Of a DNA stretch of 54,904 nucleotides, positions 1 to 9,101 are shown piece by piece. A program made the translations under genes and the position numbers. Each line of letters opens with the position of its first letter. The first letter of the stretch is position 1. The DNA is from Candidatus Fermentibacterota bacterium (GTDB lineage: Bacteria > JAFGKV01), in NCBI GenBank assembly GCA_016928395.1, contig JAFGKV010000029.1, positions 1 to 54,904 on the forward strand, written 5' to 3'. The notes beneath the pieces are model-generated. The model was not told the DNA's origin and made no database searches. It saw nothing but the letters and a program-made list of their open reading frames with translations.

Positions 1-131
1 CCACGAGGTGATTCTCGGACGGTCGAAGGCGCGATGCACGGACCAGCGCCGCGGTCTGTGAATCCCTGAGTTTCCGAATGCCGCCTCAGACTCCTGAACT
101 CGATCCATCTGCCACGATCATCGCTGGCGTA

Positions 132-791
132 TCAAGAACTGGCCGTTGAGCCCGACTCAAGCACCACTATATCCCGGCACCCGTGCCAGAAGATGGAACG
201 TTGCGTGACAGATACCCTGACACCCTCATCGGAGAGAATGCCGCTGATGCCTCCCGCGCCCAGGTAGTCAGCAAAGGAACGGTAGTGCTCCGGTCCGCCT
301 ATTGCCTCCACGAGTCGCAGCGCAATGCCATGGGCGTTTCTGGGGAGTGGAACTTGAGAATCGACCGCGATCACGCGCCGGGCGACGCGCGATGCCTCAT
401 TGAGCACGTTGATCTGCTTCCGTCTCGGTACCTCATGGAGCAGAAAGAGAACCGTGGCATAATCGAAGGCCCCCTGCTCAAGACCCTCGAGATCACTCCC
501 ATCACCGTGCACAAAGCGCACATTGTCGAATCCATTGCGTTTCTCAGCGAATGCGATCATCCGGCGCGACAAGTCGATTCCCGTGACCTGACACTCTTTC
601 CGTGCTCTCAGCTCGAGACAGAGCTGGCCCGTGCCACAGCCGACATCTAGAACAGTGGCCCCCTTCGGGATGGAATCAACGACACGCCTGCGGGCCTCGG
701 CGAGGGGGCGATCATAGAGTGCGTGATACACTGCACCATGGGTGAAGCGACTCGCATCTTCTGATAGAGCATTCCTGCTGGATCGCATCAT
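132..791 (-). CDS. Class I SAM-dependent methyltransferase
   Basis: This 219-residue soluble protein has the Rossmann-type SAM-binding motif I VLDVGCGTGQL near residues 47-57, followed by an acidic strand end (VTGID) and a GDGSD loop, which is the usual layout of small class I methyltransferases of the Methyltransf_11/25 type. No signal peptide or membrane segment is visible. The start is ATG with a second in-frame ATG directly after it. GGAGGG lies 5 to 8 bases upstream, so either ATG could be used. The substrate cannot be read from the sequence. The neighbour on the same strand, the YGVxG-repeat surface protein, ends 48 bases upstream and may be co-transcribed, but no functional link is evident. 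Family assignment is firm; specificity is unknown. Confidence 0.85.
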   Translation of the reverse strand: MMRSSRNALSEDASRFTHGAVYHALYDRPLAEARRRVVDSIPKGATVLDVGCGTGQLCLELRARKECQVTGIDLSRRMIAFAEKRNGFDNVRFVHGDGSDLEGLEQGAFDYATVLFLLHEVPRRKQINVLNEASRVARRVIAVDSQVPLPRNAHGIALRLVEAIGGPEHYRSFADYLGAGGISGILSDEGVRVSVTQRSIFWHGCRDIVVLESGSTASS

Positions 792-839
792 CTGAACCCT
801 CCACGTTGGGTCGACTCAAGACTTGGCAGACTGAACGTC

Positions 840-3146
840 TCATGGCGTAACCGTCTGGGAGCCATGTCCCAGAGCCGCGTTCCCCCGGTCTCGGCAGTGT
901 AGATCTGGAACCGCATGGGGTAGGGCCCATCGGCTGTGGGCGTCGAGGGGTCTGAGGTTCTCCTCCTCCCGGATGGCCTCTTCTCTACTGAAGGATTGCC
1001 TCGCAATCGCCGGAGGTTTCAATGCTTCTCGGCTGAAGTCGAATCCCGTTTGCCCATTCTCCCTGGGCGTAACCGGCGCCGACGCGCGTGCCATGCGGAC
1101 CCGTTCGAATCCACGTCGCTTTGCGACGATCCTGTAGTCAAACATGATCGTGCTCGCTGACCCACTCAGCGCCCGGACCACAAAGGAGTCCGGGTTCTTG
1201 AGGGCCACATAGAGCCCGCAGTCACCTTGAGGCGTCACGAACACCTGGTAGGGCTCGTGCAGGCTTACCGTCTGTGTGAACACCGGATCGATGGCAACGA
1301 CAGCCTCACCATTCACGAGCCGCGCTGAACCGACATCCTCGAAGAGGACATCCGGGCTTTCCACTGTGTAGAGGTGAACCCAACCATGGTCTGCGGTTTC
1401 GACTACCGCCGCCTTGGTGCCCGTTGCCGCGAAGTTGCCGTAGGAATAGACGCCGTAATCGACATTGGTCCCATGTGCCCTTCCATAGACAGCGGTCCCG
1501 ACCGAGGCATTGGTCTCTCCGTAGACGGCATACCCATCCGGCGAATCGACCTCCCCGTAGATGCCGTAGGTCGTTCCCGTGTCTCTTCCCACAAAACCAT
1601 AAACGCCATAGAGCGGATAGGTGCCGCTGGAGTTTCCGGCAATGCCCAACACGCCGCACCCGGCTTGTCCATCGGCACAGCCGTATGCGCCACATTGTCC
1701 ATACGGGGAACTCGTGCTCGAACAATAGCCATAGACGCCGTACGCACTGGCGCTGCCGGAGGAGTTCTCGCCGTAGACCCCGCAGGCCGTATGCGTGGGG
1801 TGATGGGCAAGTCCGTAGACGCCTGCGCCATTGGCGGAGTGGGTTATCCCACGAACCCCATAGCCAGTCCCTGTTGTGCCATGACATGTGCCTTGTACGC
1901 CGATGCCATCTCCGGAATTGGTCTTGAAATAGCCACCATAGTTGACGCCCGAGTACGCATATGCGGAACCGTACACACCGCGTCCGCTTTCGGCGGAACT
2001 CGAGGCGCGGACACCATACGTTGTTCCAGTCGTGGCAGTAGCACTCCCCGAGACGGCTATGCCTTCTGACGATGCCGTCTCTCCCTTGACACCATAGGCC
2101 AAGTTGGTGGTGGCCCATGAACGTCCATACACCCCTATACCAGTACCACTAAAGCTCTCGCCGTAGACGCCGATCGCGTCTCCATGGGTCGCAAGAGCTT
2201 CACCCCATACTCCCCTTCCATTGGATGAGGAAGCCCTCCCCCAGACGCCGCTGGTATACCCTTCCGTCGCGTAGTTGGCGCCGAACAGCCCCCCGCCGTC
2301 AGGGGAGTTATCCTCGAATACCCCTCCGAAATTGACGCCAGCCGTGGCAGCCGAGAGGCCATAGACTGCCATGCCGTTAGTGGATTGAGTCTCGAACCAG
2401 CCGCCGCGCGTGACACCCGTGGCGGCCTCAGCCTTGCCAAACACGCCCGTACCCTGGCTTGACGAACTCACCCCGAACACACCGTAGTTGACGCCGGCAG
2501 TAGAGAATGCCTGGCCGGCCACTCCCATGCCGTCGGTGGCAAGGGTCCTGCCGAAGACGCCGTAGGGAGCTCCGCCCGTGGCGGTGGCGGTGCCGTATAC
2601 ACCGGCGCTCCCCCCTGAGGAAGTCTCACCATGAAGCCCGTGGGCGGTTCCCGCGGCAGCCATGTTCAGCGCACTGAGTACGGCCATCGCGCCTGATGAG
2701 ACCGCGCCACATACTTCCGTGCCAGGCACTATCCCGCTGGCCATGTAGGCGTACCCCACGCTCCCCAGGCGCTGCCTGGGGCTTTGGAGCTCATAGTTGA
2801 AATAGACCTGGAGCCAGTAGTCCTGATTGAAGGCCAGGTTGAGCACCGGCATCGTGCCCGCGCCCAGCATCACACTGAACACGCCCCCGGAGAGCGTCAC
2901 CGTTTGAGGCCCGCTGTCCCAGAGTTGGGTTCCTCCCGTTTCGGCAGTGTAGATCTGGAACCGCATCGGGTAGGATCCGTCGGTGACGGGAGTTCCACCG
3001 CTGTCCGTGACCTTCCCCTGGTAGCTCATGACCTGGGGGATATCGGCGAAAACCGGGGCGGGGAGTATGACCAGAACGATCTGAACGAGCAGAACCAGAG
3101 AAACGGAGAGGTGCCGGTTAGTAGCGGAAGCAGAGCGACTGAGCAT
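840..3146 (-). CDS. Secreted YGVxG-repeat surface protein
   Basis: This is a 768-residue exported protein. Residues 1-35 form a signal peptide with a hydrophobic LVLLVQIVLVILPAPVFA core. Residues about 36-130 are a beta-rich domain (YQGKVTD, MRFQIYTAETGG, QLWDSG) that is also found in the protein at 25258-26508. Residues about 165-590 consist of some twenty degenerate repeats of roughly 20 residues with GVYG, YGVxG and GVWG cores, which suggests a regular beta-solenoid. A C-terminal domain follows, with TPQGDCGLYVALK and FDYRIVAKRRGFERVR. The start ATG has GAGGTG five bases upstream. The last 35 or so residues are anomalous: they read through a frameshifted remnant of a second copy of the N-terminal domain, so the original C-terminus has probably been replaced. 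A role as adhesin or cell-surface fibre is inferred from the repeats only. Confidence 0.8.
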   Translation of the reverse strand: MLSRSASATNRHLSVSLVLLVQIVLVILPAPVFADIPQVMSYQGKVTDSGGTPVTDGSYPMRFQIYTAETGGTQLWDSGPQTVTLSGGVFSVMLGAGTMPVLNLAFNQDYWLQVYFNYELQSPRQRLGSVGYAYMASGIVPGTEVCGAVSSGAMAVLSALNMAAAGTAHGLHGETSSGGSAGVYGTATATGGAPYGVFGRTLATDGMGVAGQAFSTAGVNYGVFGVSSSSQGTGVFGKAEAATGVTRGGWFETQSTNGMAVYGLSAATAGVNFGGVFEDNSPDGGGLFGANYATEGYTSGVWGRASSSNGRGVWGEALATHGDAIGVYGESFSGTGIGVYGRSWATTNLAYGVKGETASSEGIAVSGSATATTGTTYGVRASSSAESGRGVYGSAYAYSGVNYGGYFKTNSGDGIGVQGTCHGTTGTGYGVRGITHSANGAGVYGLAHHPTHTACGVYGENSSGSASAYGVYGYCSSTSSPYGQCGAYGCADGQAGCGVLGIAGNSSGTYPLYGVYGFVGRDTGTTYGIYGEVDSPDGYAVYGETNASVGTAVYGRAHGTNVDYGVYSYGNFAATGTKAAVVETADHGWVHLYTVESPDVLFEDVGSARLVNGEAVVAIDPVFTQTVSLHEPYQVFVTPQGDCGLYVALKNPDSFVVRALSGSASTIMFDYRIVAKRRGFERVRMARASAPVTPRENGQTGFDFSREALKPPAIARQSFSREEAIREEENLRPLDAHSRWALPHAVPDLHCRDRGNAALGHGSQTVTP
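846..945 (-). repeat. Remnant duplicate of N-terminal domain, frameshifted
   Basis: About 100 bases here match 2895-2995 on the same strand at clearly more than chance identity, including the shared run TCGGCAGTGTAGATCTGGAA. One base is missing relative to the intact copy between the CGT(A/C)ACCGT and TCGGCAGTGT blocks. In one frame the remnant still reads PYPMRFQIYTAETGGTRLWD. The surviving gene reads through it in another frame and ends inside it. It is most simply the debris of a lost tandem paralogue or of recombination between two paralogues. Confidence 0.85.
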
Positions 3147-3264
3147 GACACACCTCAGGCTGGGCAGTGTACGTGGTCTTGCTTCGGATCGAGATCCGAA
3201 GAGGGGTCTTCATGTCAGACATACGCATTCCAGGAGATGATTCTCGTACGGATCGACCGGCTGG

Positions 3265-3287
3265 ATTGCCCGAACCAGTCGGGCAAT
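3265..3287. other. Stem-loop in 3147-3345 intergenic gap
   Basis: ATTGCCCGA and TCGGGCAAT form a perfect 9-bp stem around the loop ACCAG. It lies between the kinase stop (3346) and the start of the YGVxG-repeat gene (3146), both on the minus strand. It is not followed by a T-run on either strand, so it is a weak candidate for an intrinsic terminator and could equally be a 5'-UTR structure. Confidence 0.5.
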
Positions 3288-3345
3288 GACACGGGGAGGG
3301 GGACGGAGGGGCAGTTCCCACCGAAGGGGCCTGCGGCGTTCTGCG

Positions 3346-5994
3346 CTACAGGTTTAGGTCTTCGATCATATAGAGGAGGTCCCTGCTCTTGTTTACCAGC
3401 ATCAAGACGGTCGAACTCTCAGCTCCCTTGTCGAATGCATCGATGATGAAGGATCGTGCGGTTTCTATGGGACCTCTCAATTGCTGCGGTCCGCCGCCAT
3501 CCAACCCGGTCCGCCAGATACCGGCAAACTCTTCGTACCTGGTAAAGATGAGCGAATCGCCGTCTTGGTCCCAGACGGGGAATGCGCCATCGTGAGTGAG
3601 TCTTCGCAGTTGGGTGCCGTCGGACGAAACAACCCAGATTCCGCTGCTTGCGGTGTCGGCAGGACGTACTTCTCCGCCCCATGCAATGCGCGAACCATCG
3701 GGCGACCAGCGCGGCCCGACTATCCGTGATGCCGTTGCGACGATCGTCTCAACCCCGGTGTTCAGATCACGTACCACAAGCTCAGAATGCGTCTCATCGG
3801 AACGAACGGCAGCGAGTGTCTCACCTCCGGGCGAAAGATCCGGCCAGTCCCAGCGGTCGTCTGATAATGAGGTCACCAACACCGGCAGCCCCCCCTCAAC
3901 CGGGAGCCTCCAGATTCCGGTTTTATCCGCCGCGGTCGATCGGCCCGCCGCCAGCAGGAAAGCCTCGTCTTTCGACCAGCGGACTCGCCACGCGAGAATC
4001 GAACTCACGACCGACTCGGTTCCGCTACCCACATCGATAACACTGATGGTCGGATCACGCGCTTCGCTCCCGATCACAAGTGCGAGACGATCCCCTCGCG
4101 GCGAAAGGGAAGCCGAAAGAATTCTGTCTCTCGTGAGGAATGCCGCCGGGGGCTCTTCGGGTGCCGAAGCGACGTAGACCGTTGTCGCGTCGATGTAGTA
4201 CACGAACGCGACCCGGGTTCCATCCGGTGATACCGACGGCGCCGTGCATGTTCCCGGGCCGCTGGTCAGTTGAACTGCCTTGCCCCGTACTGATGTGGCC
4301 CAGAGCCCGAACACGCTGAACGCGTCGCTGGAATAGACGATCCATTTGGAATCCGGAGTCCATGAGAGACCGTAGAGTTGAGCGCTTTGGTCGGTCAGTT
4401 GTCGGCGATCGGATCCATCGGGGCGCGCTATGAACAGATGGCCATCCCCGCCTTCGGGATTGCTCGTGGTATAGGCAATCCACTCATCGTTGGGGGACCA
4501 GCGAGGCCAGTAACCTACATCCGCTACTTTGACGATCGAGCCCTCTGGATGCCGAACGAGTATCTCTGTTCCGCTATCTGTCACCGACGCGTAGACGAGC
4601 TTGGAGCCATCACGTGAGAAATCTGCGGCGGATGCACCCTCAACGATCTTTTCGACGTTGCCGCCCAGAACGGATACCTGCCAGACATCGGGAGTGATTC
4701 TTGAGGAATCGCCTCGGTAGCTCGTGAAGAGGATGTGGTTACCGTCCGGAGTGAATTCGGGTGTAGGCCCACGAACATCCATGTCAGGAACCAGCGTGAG
4801 CAGTTCCCGTGTCCCAAGCTTGGTCAGATTGAGAGTGTGGCGTCCAGTGGCGCCGTCCGGTGCGATGACTGCAAGCAGATCTCCCGATGGGGCGAAGGAA
4901 GGCTTGATAATCCCATGGGGCAAGCCCGGGATTTCGTGGATTCGACCGGTGATCGGTCGGTCAAAGAGCCGGTAGTCCTTCGTCAAGACGCGCCCGTCAC
5001 CATGTGTCCAAAGCCAGGAGTCCTTACGGACAAGCTGTGAGACAACTACCGCCATCATGGCCAGTGCGGCGGCTCCGATTCCTAATCTCCGTATCACGCG
5101 GAGGCGAACCCAAGGCGGCCCAATCCTGCGCATGGACAGGTCGGGGCCAGGGCCAAGATCCTTGGAGTGAAGTGACGTAGAATCCTGCAGCAAGCACGAG
5201 AGATCTCGTATCATCTGCTCCGCGTCTTGATATCGCAGGGCCGAGGTTCGCTGTACGGCGCGCGCAACAATGGACTCCAGGTCCCGGGGGACTGCGGTGC
5301 AACGTGCAGACACCGCGGGGACATCCTGGTTGAGAATGGCGTGGAGTACCGCACCCGGCGAATCACTCTTGAAGGGGAGCTCTCCCACGACCATCTCGTA
5401 CAGAATCACACCCAGCGACCAGAGGTCTGTCCGGTGATCTACCGCAGTGCCTTCGACCTGTTCCGGCGACATGTAGGCGATCGTACCGAGCTTGGAGCCG
5501 GTGTTGGTCAACCGCGTCTGGTCAACCATCTTGGCGACCCCGAAGTCGAGAATCTTCGCCTCGCCCTGTGCGGTGAGCATGATGTTCGCAGGCTTGACGT
5601 CACGGTGGATGATGCCGGCTCGATGGGCCCGCGCGAGTCCTTTGGCTACCTGCGTCGCGATGCGAACGGCATCGTGGATAACCAGAGGTCCCCGTTCCAT
5701 TCTCTGCTTGAGGGTCTCTCCCTCATAGTAGGCCATGACGATGAAGAGCTGACCCTCATCGGTTTCCCCGATCTCGTGGATGATGCAGATATTGGGATGA
5801 TCCAGGCTCGAGGCGGCCTTGGCCTCACGGATGAAGCGGTCGCGTGTGGGCTCGTCCTCTGCGACGGCAGGAGGTAGGAACTTCAGCGCAACGTAACGGT
5901 CGAGACGCAGGTCCTTCGCCTTGACGACGATGCTCATCCCACCCGCGCCGAGCCGTTCGAGGATTCGATAGTGTGAGACAGTGGTGCCAATCAT
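3346..5994 (-). CDS. Membrane Ser/Thr protein kinase with beta-propeller sensor
   Basis: The protein has 882 residues counting from the ATG at 5994; a start ten codons upstream is possible but less natural. Residues 8-270 are a Hanks-type kinase: glycine loop LGAGGM at 15-20, ATP-binding K38 in VALKFL, catalytic HRDVKPAN with D132, metal-binding DFG at 150-152 and MSPEQ at 175-179. All key residues are intact, so it should be active. A single membrane helix follows at about 305-322. The remaining 550 or so residues carry repeated blades such as FAPSGDLLAV, WSPNDEWIAY and WSPDGSRIAW, typical of a TolB/WD40-like beta-propeller. This is the PknB-plus-propeller layout common in Acidobacteria and candidate phyla. 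The kinase domain is predicted to be cytoplasmic and the propeller periplasmic. An FHA-domain protein encoded 3 kb away is a conceivable phosphothreonine-reading partner, which is inference only. Confidence 0.92.
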   Translation of the reverse strand: MIGTTVSHYRILERLGAGGMSIVVKAKDLRLDRYVALKFLPPAVAEDEPTRDRFIREAKAASSLDHPNICIIHEIGETDEGQLFIVMAYYEGETLKQRMERGPLVIHDAVRIATQVAKGLARAHRAGIIHRDVKPANIMLTAQGEAKILDFGVAKMVDQTRLTNTGSKLGTIAYMSPEQVEGTAVDHRTDLWSLGVILYEMVVGELPFKSDSPGAVLHAILNQDVPAVSARCTAVPRDLESIVARAVQRTSALRYQDAEQMIRDLSCLLQDSTSLHSKDLGPGPDLSMRRIGPPWVRLRVIRRLGIGAAALAMMAVVVSQLVRKDSWLWTHGDGRVLTKDYRLFDRPITGRIHEIPGLPHGIIKPSFAPSGDLLAVIAPDGATGRHTLNLTKLGTRELLTLVPDMDVRGPTPEFTPDGNHILFTSYRGDSSRITPDVWQVSVLGGNVEKIVEGASAADFSRDGSKLVYASVTDSGTEILVRHPEGSIVKVADVGYWPRWSPNDEWIAYTTSNPEGGDGHLFIARPDGSDRRQLTDQSAQLYGLSWTPDSKWIVYSSDAFSVFGLWATSVRGKAVQLTSGPGTCTAPSVSPDGTRVAFVYYIDATTVYVASAPEEPPAAFLTRDRILSASLSPRGDRLALVIGSEARDPTISVIDVGSGTESVVSSILAWRVRWSKDEAFLLAAGRSTAADKTGIWRLPVEGGLPVLVTSLSDDRWDWPDLSPGGETLAAVRSDETHSELVVRDLNTGVETIVATASRIVGPRWSPDGSRIAWGGEVRPADTASSGIWVVSSDGTQLRRLTHDGAFPVWDQDGDSLIFTRYEEFAGIWRTGLDGGGPQQLRGPIETARSFIIDAFDKGAESSTVLMLVNKSRDLLYMIEDLNL

Positions 5995-6232
5995 CCCGCA
6001 ACCCTCTTCTCGTGGGCCTGTCACCGCCCATGATACGGAAGCGGAGTCCGGGGATCAATGGTGGGGAGTGGTCGTGAGTGCGGAACACCCAATGTGGAAA
6101 CCCGTTCATGTGGATACGCCAGATGCGTGGCACTCGGGGTTACGGACGCGACAGCCTCCGTGCGCCTCGACCCCTGTAGCCCGTTCGCTCATTGCGGAAT
6201 CAGAGAGTAGCGGGCCATCCGTTGTGTGTGGC

Positions 6233-7294
6233 TCACTGGTCCTCGAAGTACTCGAACGCATCGACGATATCCAGATACGCGCCGTCAAACCCCGCCGCGA
6301 GGATCCTCCCGAGGTATGAGTCGCTGGTCCCATATATGAGCCGCTGCCACTCGGTGTCCCAATAGCGAACCTTGTAGTTGCCGGCCCAGTCAGGGTTCTC
6401 CTCGGTCAACCACGAAGGCGGTGAATGCTCCCACTCGGCGTTCCAGTAATAACGGTAGTCTTCTGCCTCGCCGATGCTCACGTAGGCGATCACGAGGCGG
6501 GAACCTCCGCCCACTTTGACGCCCAGAGACAGAACGTCCTCGGCAGTCAACATGGTATTCTGGTAGAACGCATCGATAAGCAGGACATCATAGTCGGTGG
6601 ACTTGAGCGCACCCAGGTAGGCTTCACGGTCTCGAAACCGCGAGGGATCAAGTAGATAGAGAAAGTTGCGGGATTCCGAGAGCGTCGTGATGTCGGAGGT
6701 GTTGCGCTCGAATGGAACAGCCGGGTAGGTGGGAATGGTATCCAGAGCCCTGTCGGTGGCAAACGAGACGTATCCCCGCTGCGCATTCTGAGAGTAGGAA
6801 TCGTCGACGTAGCGGGGAGTCGTGCAATAGTCGGTAATGAGCACGTCGACGCCAGAGGCCTCCGCCAGGTTGAGAAAGGAGATCATCCAGGATTGCTCCC
6901 CTGCGGGAGTCGGGATATCGTCACCGTGGTAGCCGTAGAAGAGATCTTCACGCCCCAATCCATCGATGGCCGCCACGTAAACGATACTGAGCGGACCATC
7001 GGGTGTTCCGGTATCCGTCAGGAGTTCCTGGCCATTCTGGGGTATAACGATGAATCGTGCGTGCGAGCTCTTGGCCCAGACACTGATCGCTTCGACGAAG
7101 TCGCGCATGTCCTGGCGGTAATCTCGTGGAAGTCCATTGGGATCGATACCATTGCTGCCGCACCCGCCAATGAGGCACGAGAGCACCAGCCACGGAATCG
7201 AAGCCACCTTGAGAAAGACAATCGAGCAAGGCCCGATCCGTCGGATGGATCGGACCGATCGCGCTCCTCTGCAGCTCTCTCCCCTCCGCCTCAT
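6233..7294 (-). CDS. GH114/TM1410-like glycosidase-fold lipoprotein
   Basis: This 353-residue protein begins with a basic stretch, a hydrophobic segment and the lipobox LIGGC (C45), so it should be a lipid-anchored envelope protein. The remainder follows the TM1410/MJ1477 (GH114, endo-alpha-1,4-polygalactosaminidase-like) TIM-barrel pattern: FVEAISVWAK, VLITDYC, DYDVLLIDAFY, SRLVIAYVSIGEAEDYRYYW, then PDWAGNYKVRYWDTEWQ and GFDGAYLDIVDAFEYF with the conserved acidic residues. Its ATG overlaps the stop of the upstream beta-helix gene as ATGA, so translation is probably coupled. Cleavage of a galactosamine-containing polysaccharide is the family expectation; many bacterial members are uncharacterised and the substrate here is unknown. 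Confidence 0.82.
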   Translation of the reverse strand: MRRRGESCRGARSVRSIRRIGPCSIVFLKVASIPWLVLSCLIGGCGSNGIDPNGLPRDYRQDMRDFVEAISVWAKSSHARFIVIPQNGQELLTDTGTPDGPLSIVYVAAIDGLGREDLFYGYHGDDIPTPAGEQSWMISFLNLAEASGVDVLITDYCTTPRYVDDSYSQNAQRGYVSFATDRALDTIPTYPAVPFERNTSDITTLSESRNFLYLLDPSRFRDREAYLGALKSTDYDVLLIDAFYQNTMLTAEDVLSLGVKVGGGSRLVIAYVSIGEAEDYRYYWNAEWEHSPPSWLTEENPDWAGNYKVRYWDTEWQRLIYGTSDSYLGRILAAGFDGAYLDIVDAFEYFEDQ

Positions 7295-8979
7295 CGGGCG
7301 ACCACCAGGGGGTGGATTGAGGGAGTGCCCCGAACCCTAAGCCTGCAAAAGTAGAGACCCCCCGGACATCGACGTTCCCAGTCATCGCATCCATCCCACG
7401 ACGTCTGATGCACGCCAGCCTCGAGAGGTCCCCCCACCAGGGATTTCACGCGGCGTCCCAAGAGATCATAGACCCCCAGACTCACTGCTCCTCCTTGAGG
7501 CAGCGAGTAGCAGATGGTGGTCACGTGGGAGAACGGGTTAGGCGAGCTTCCCATAAGGTATGCATGAGGCGATCCCATGGGCTGTGAGGGGCCATGTCCG
7601 TGGGCGCCGAATTGATGCTCGAACGCGCCGATGTCGTATCCCGAGCCCGCGGGCCGTGGATTGCCGTCGTGGTCCACCGGCGGTGCATCCGTTGCAGTTC
7701 CGTTGTCTACGGCCACGCTCGTTTCAAGCACGTGCAGATCGAAGCTCACCGGATCGACGAAGAGGTCTCCCAGCGAGTAGACCACCCGCGAATGTGCATC
7801 TTGACCGCTGTATGCGGCCCAGTCGCCCGCCGCTACCTGGTCCAGACTGAACTCATCCTCGTAGCCGACAATGATGACCCGGTCACCGTCATCATCATGG
7901 AATATGTTGTGATCGCCCTGATAGGTGCGTGCGTCCCGCTGCTCAAATGCGAGACCGATGTTGTCGTTGCCCGCGAGGATGCAGTTGTACATGCGGAGCG
8001 AATCGCTGCTGTTCTCGACCCAGACGTTGTACGTGCCGGCATCCATGAGCGTACAGCTGTGCAGCACCGTCGTGCCCGGATTGCCTCCCCAATCGAGTTC
8101 TATGTTGGAGACCGTATTGTGGTAGGCGAGGCAGTTCACCAGTGTCACCTGATGTCCCCAGAGTTTGAAGCCCCCGTTCCCACACTCATGCGCCGAACAG
8201 CAGTTCAGGAGCACGTTGCTGGCGCCTCCCCCCTCATTCTCGCCGATGTCGAACCCATCGTAGACGCCGTACGTCTCGCAGCGATTGAACACGAAATCGT
8301 GCTGAGTCCCATGGCCAATGGCGAAGCCGTCCACGTTCTGCTGGGGATCGCTGCCGGTATGAGATATGCACTCGTTGAACGTCCCATGATGACATGCTGC
8401 GCCGCCTGAGGGAGACGCATCGAAGCCGTAGAGCATGAAGTGATGCACCACGATACGGTTCATCTCGAAATCATGGGCGCCATGGGCCAGCCCAATGCCG
8501 CACCATACGTCATGGACAATGCAATCAGAGATTTCCAGATAGGCCGCTCCCTCCACCCAGACACCGTTGTCATTCCAGTTGCGGATCTCGAGACCGTTCA
8601 GAGTAATGTAGCTCTTGTCCACCACGATGCAGTTCTGCGATTCCTCCACGCCTATGCCGTCGATGATGGGCGTCTCCCCGGGATAGGCTGAGAAGACGAT
8701 CGACCCCTCCATGTCATTCCCATCGTGCTCGGTGTGGACGTGCTCAGTGTAGATGCCGGCCCGGATCAGGACGGTATCACCGGCCACCATGGTCTCCGAT
8801 GCGTGTTGAATAGTGCGCCATGGCAAACCGACCGTACCGGGATTCTCGTCACTGGCTGATGGATGATTGATGTCAACGCAGTATGTGGTGGCGTGTCCGG
8901 CGCCGGCGAACACAAGCGTCACGACGCACGCAAGGCGTGCTACCCTCGACGCCATCAGGGGTGAAGCGGTCGCATTCAC
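7291..8979 (-). CDS. Secreted right-handed beta-helix protein with FlgD-like C-terminus
   Basis: The product has 562 residues. The start is GTG with AAAGGAG seven to eight bases upstream, followed by a signal peptide ending near GAGHA. Residues about 30-90 (DENPGTVGLPWRTIQHA, AGDTVLIRAGIYTE) are the DUF1565-type opening of pectate-lyase-like helices. Residues 90-440 contain repeated N.I...G coils such as YLEISDCIVHDV and DFVFNRCETYGVYDGFDIG. Residues about 475-562 form a FlgD/T9SS-like Ig module: SSPNPFSHVTTICYSLPQGG, VYDLLGRRVKSLV, GVHQTSWDG and PGGLYFCRLR. This C-terminal style is widespread in FCB-related candidate phyla, where it can act as an export or anchoring signal. A polysaccharide-binding or lyase role is suggested by the fold and by the coupled GH114-like gene, but no catalytic residues are identified. 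Confidence 0.87.
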   Translation of the reverse strand: MNATASPLMASRVARLACVVTLVFAGAGHATTYCVDINHPSASDENPGTVGLPWRTIQHASETMVAGDTVLIRAGIYTEHVHTEHDGNDMEGSIVFSAYPGETPIIDGIGVEESQNCIVVDKSYITLNGLEIRNWNDNGVWVEGAAYLEISDCIVHDVWCGIGLAHGAHDFEMNRIVVHHFMLYGFDASPSGGAACHHGTFNECISHTGSDPQQNVDGFAIGHGTQHDFVFNRCETYGVYDGFDIGENEGGGASNVLLNCCSAHECGNGGFKLWGHQVTLVNCLAYHNTVSNIELDWGGNPGTTVLHSCTLMDAGTYNVWVENSSDSLRMYNCILAGNDNIGLAFEQRDARTYQGDHNIFHDDDGDRVIIVGYEDEFSLDQVAAGDWAAYSGQDAHSRVVYSLGDLFVDPVSFDLHVLETSVAVDNGTATDAPPVDHDGNPRPAGSGYDIGAFEHQFGAHGHGPSQPMGSPHAYLMGSSPNPFSHVTTICYSLPQGGAVSLGVYDLLGRRVKSLVGGPLEAGVHQTSWDGCDDWERRCPGGLYFCRLRVRGTPSIHPLVVAR

Positions 8980-9101
8980 TGTCGGTCTCCTTTCTGTCGC
9001 GAATCATGTCGTGGGGACTATCGATGCCTTCATCGGGGGATCTGCCGGGATACTCGCTCTCAGGGGGGCAAATCTCGCCCGAGACCCGCCGGTGGAGGAA
9101 G

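Noticed and set aside
2784-3446. Plus-strand open frame of about 220 codons across the surface-protein start
   Set aside because: It is antisense to the well-supported 768-residue gene and crosses the intergenic gap without coding character.
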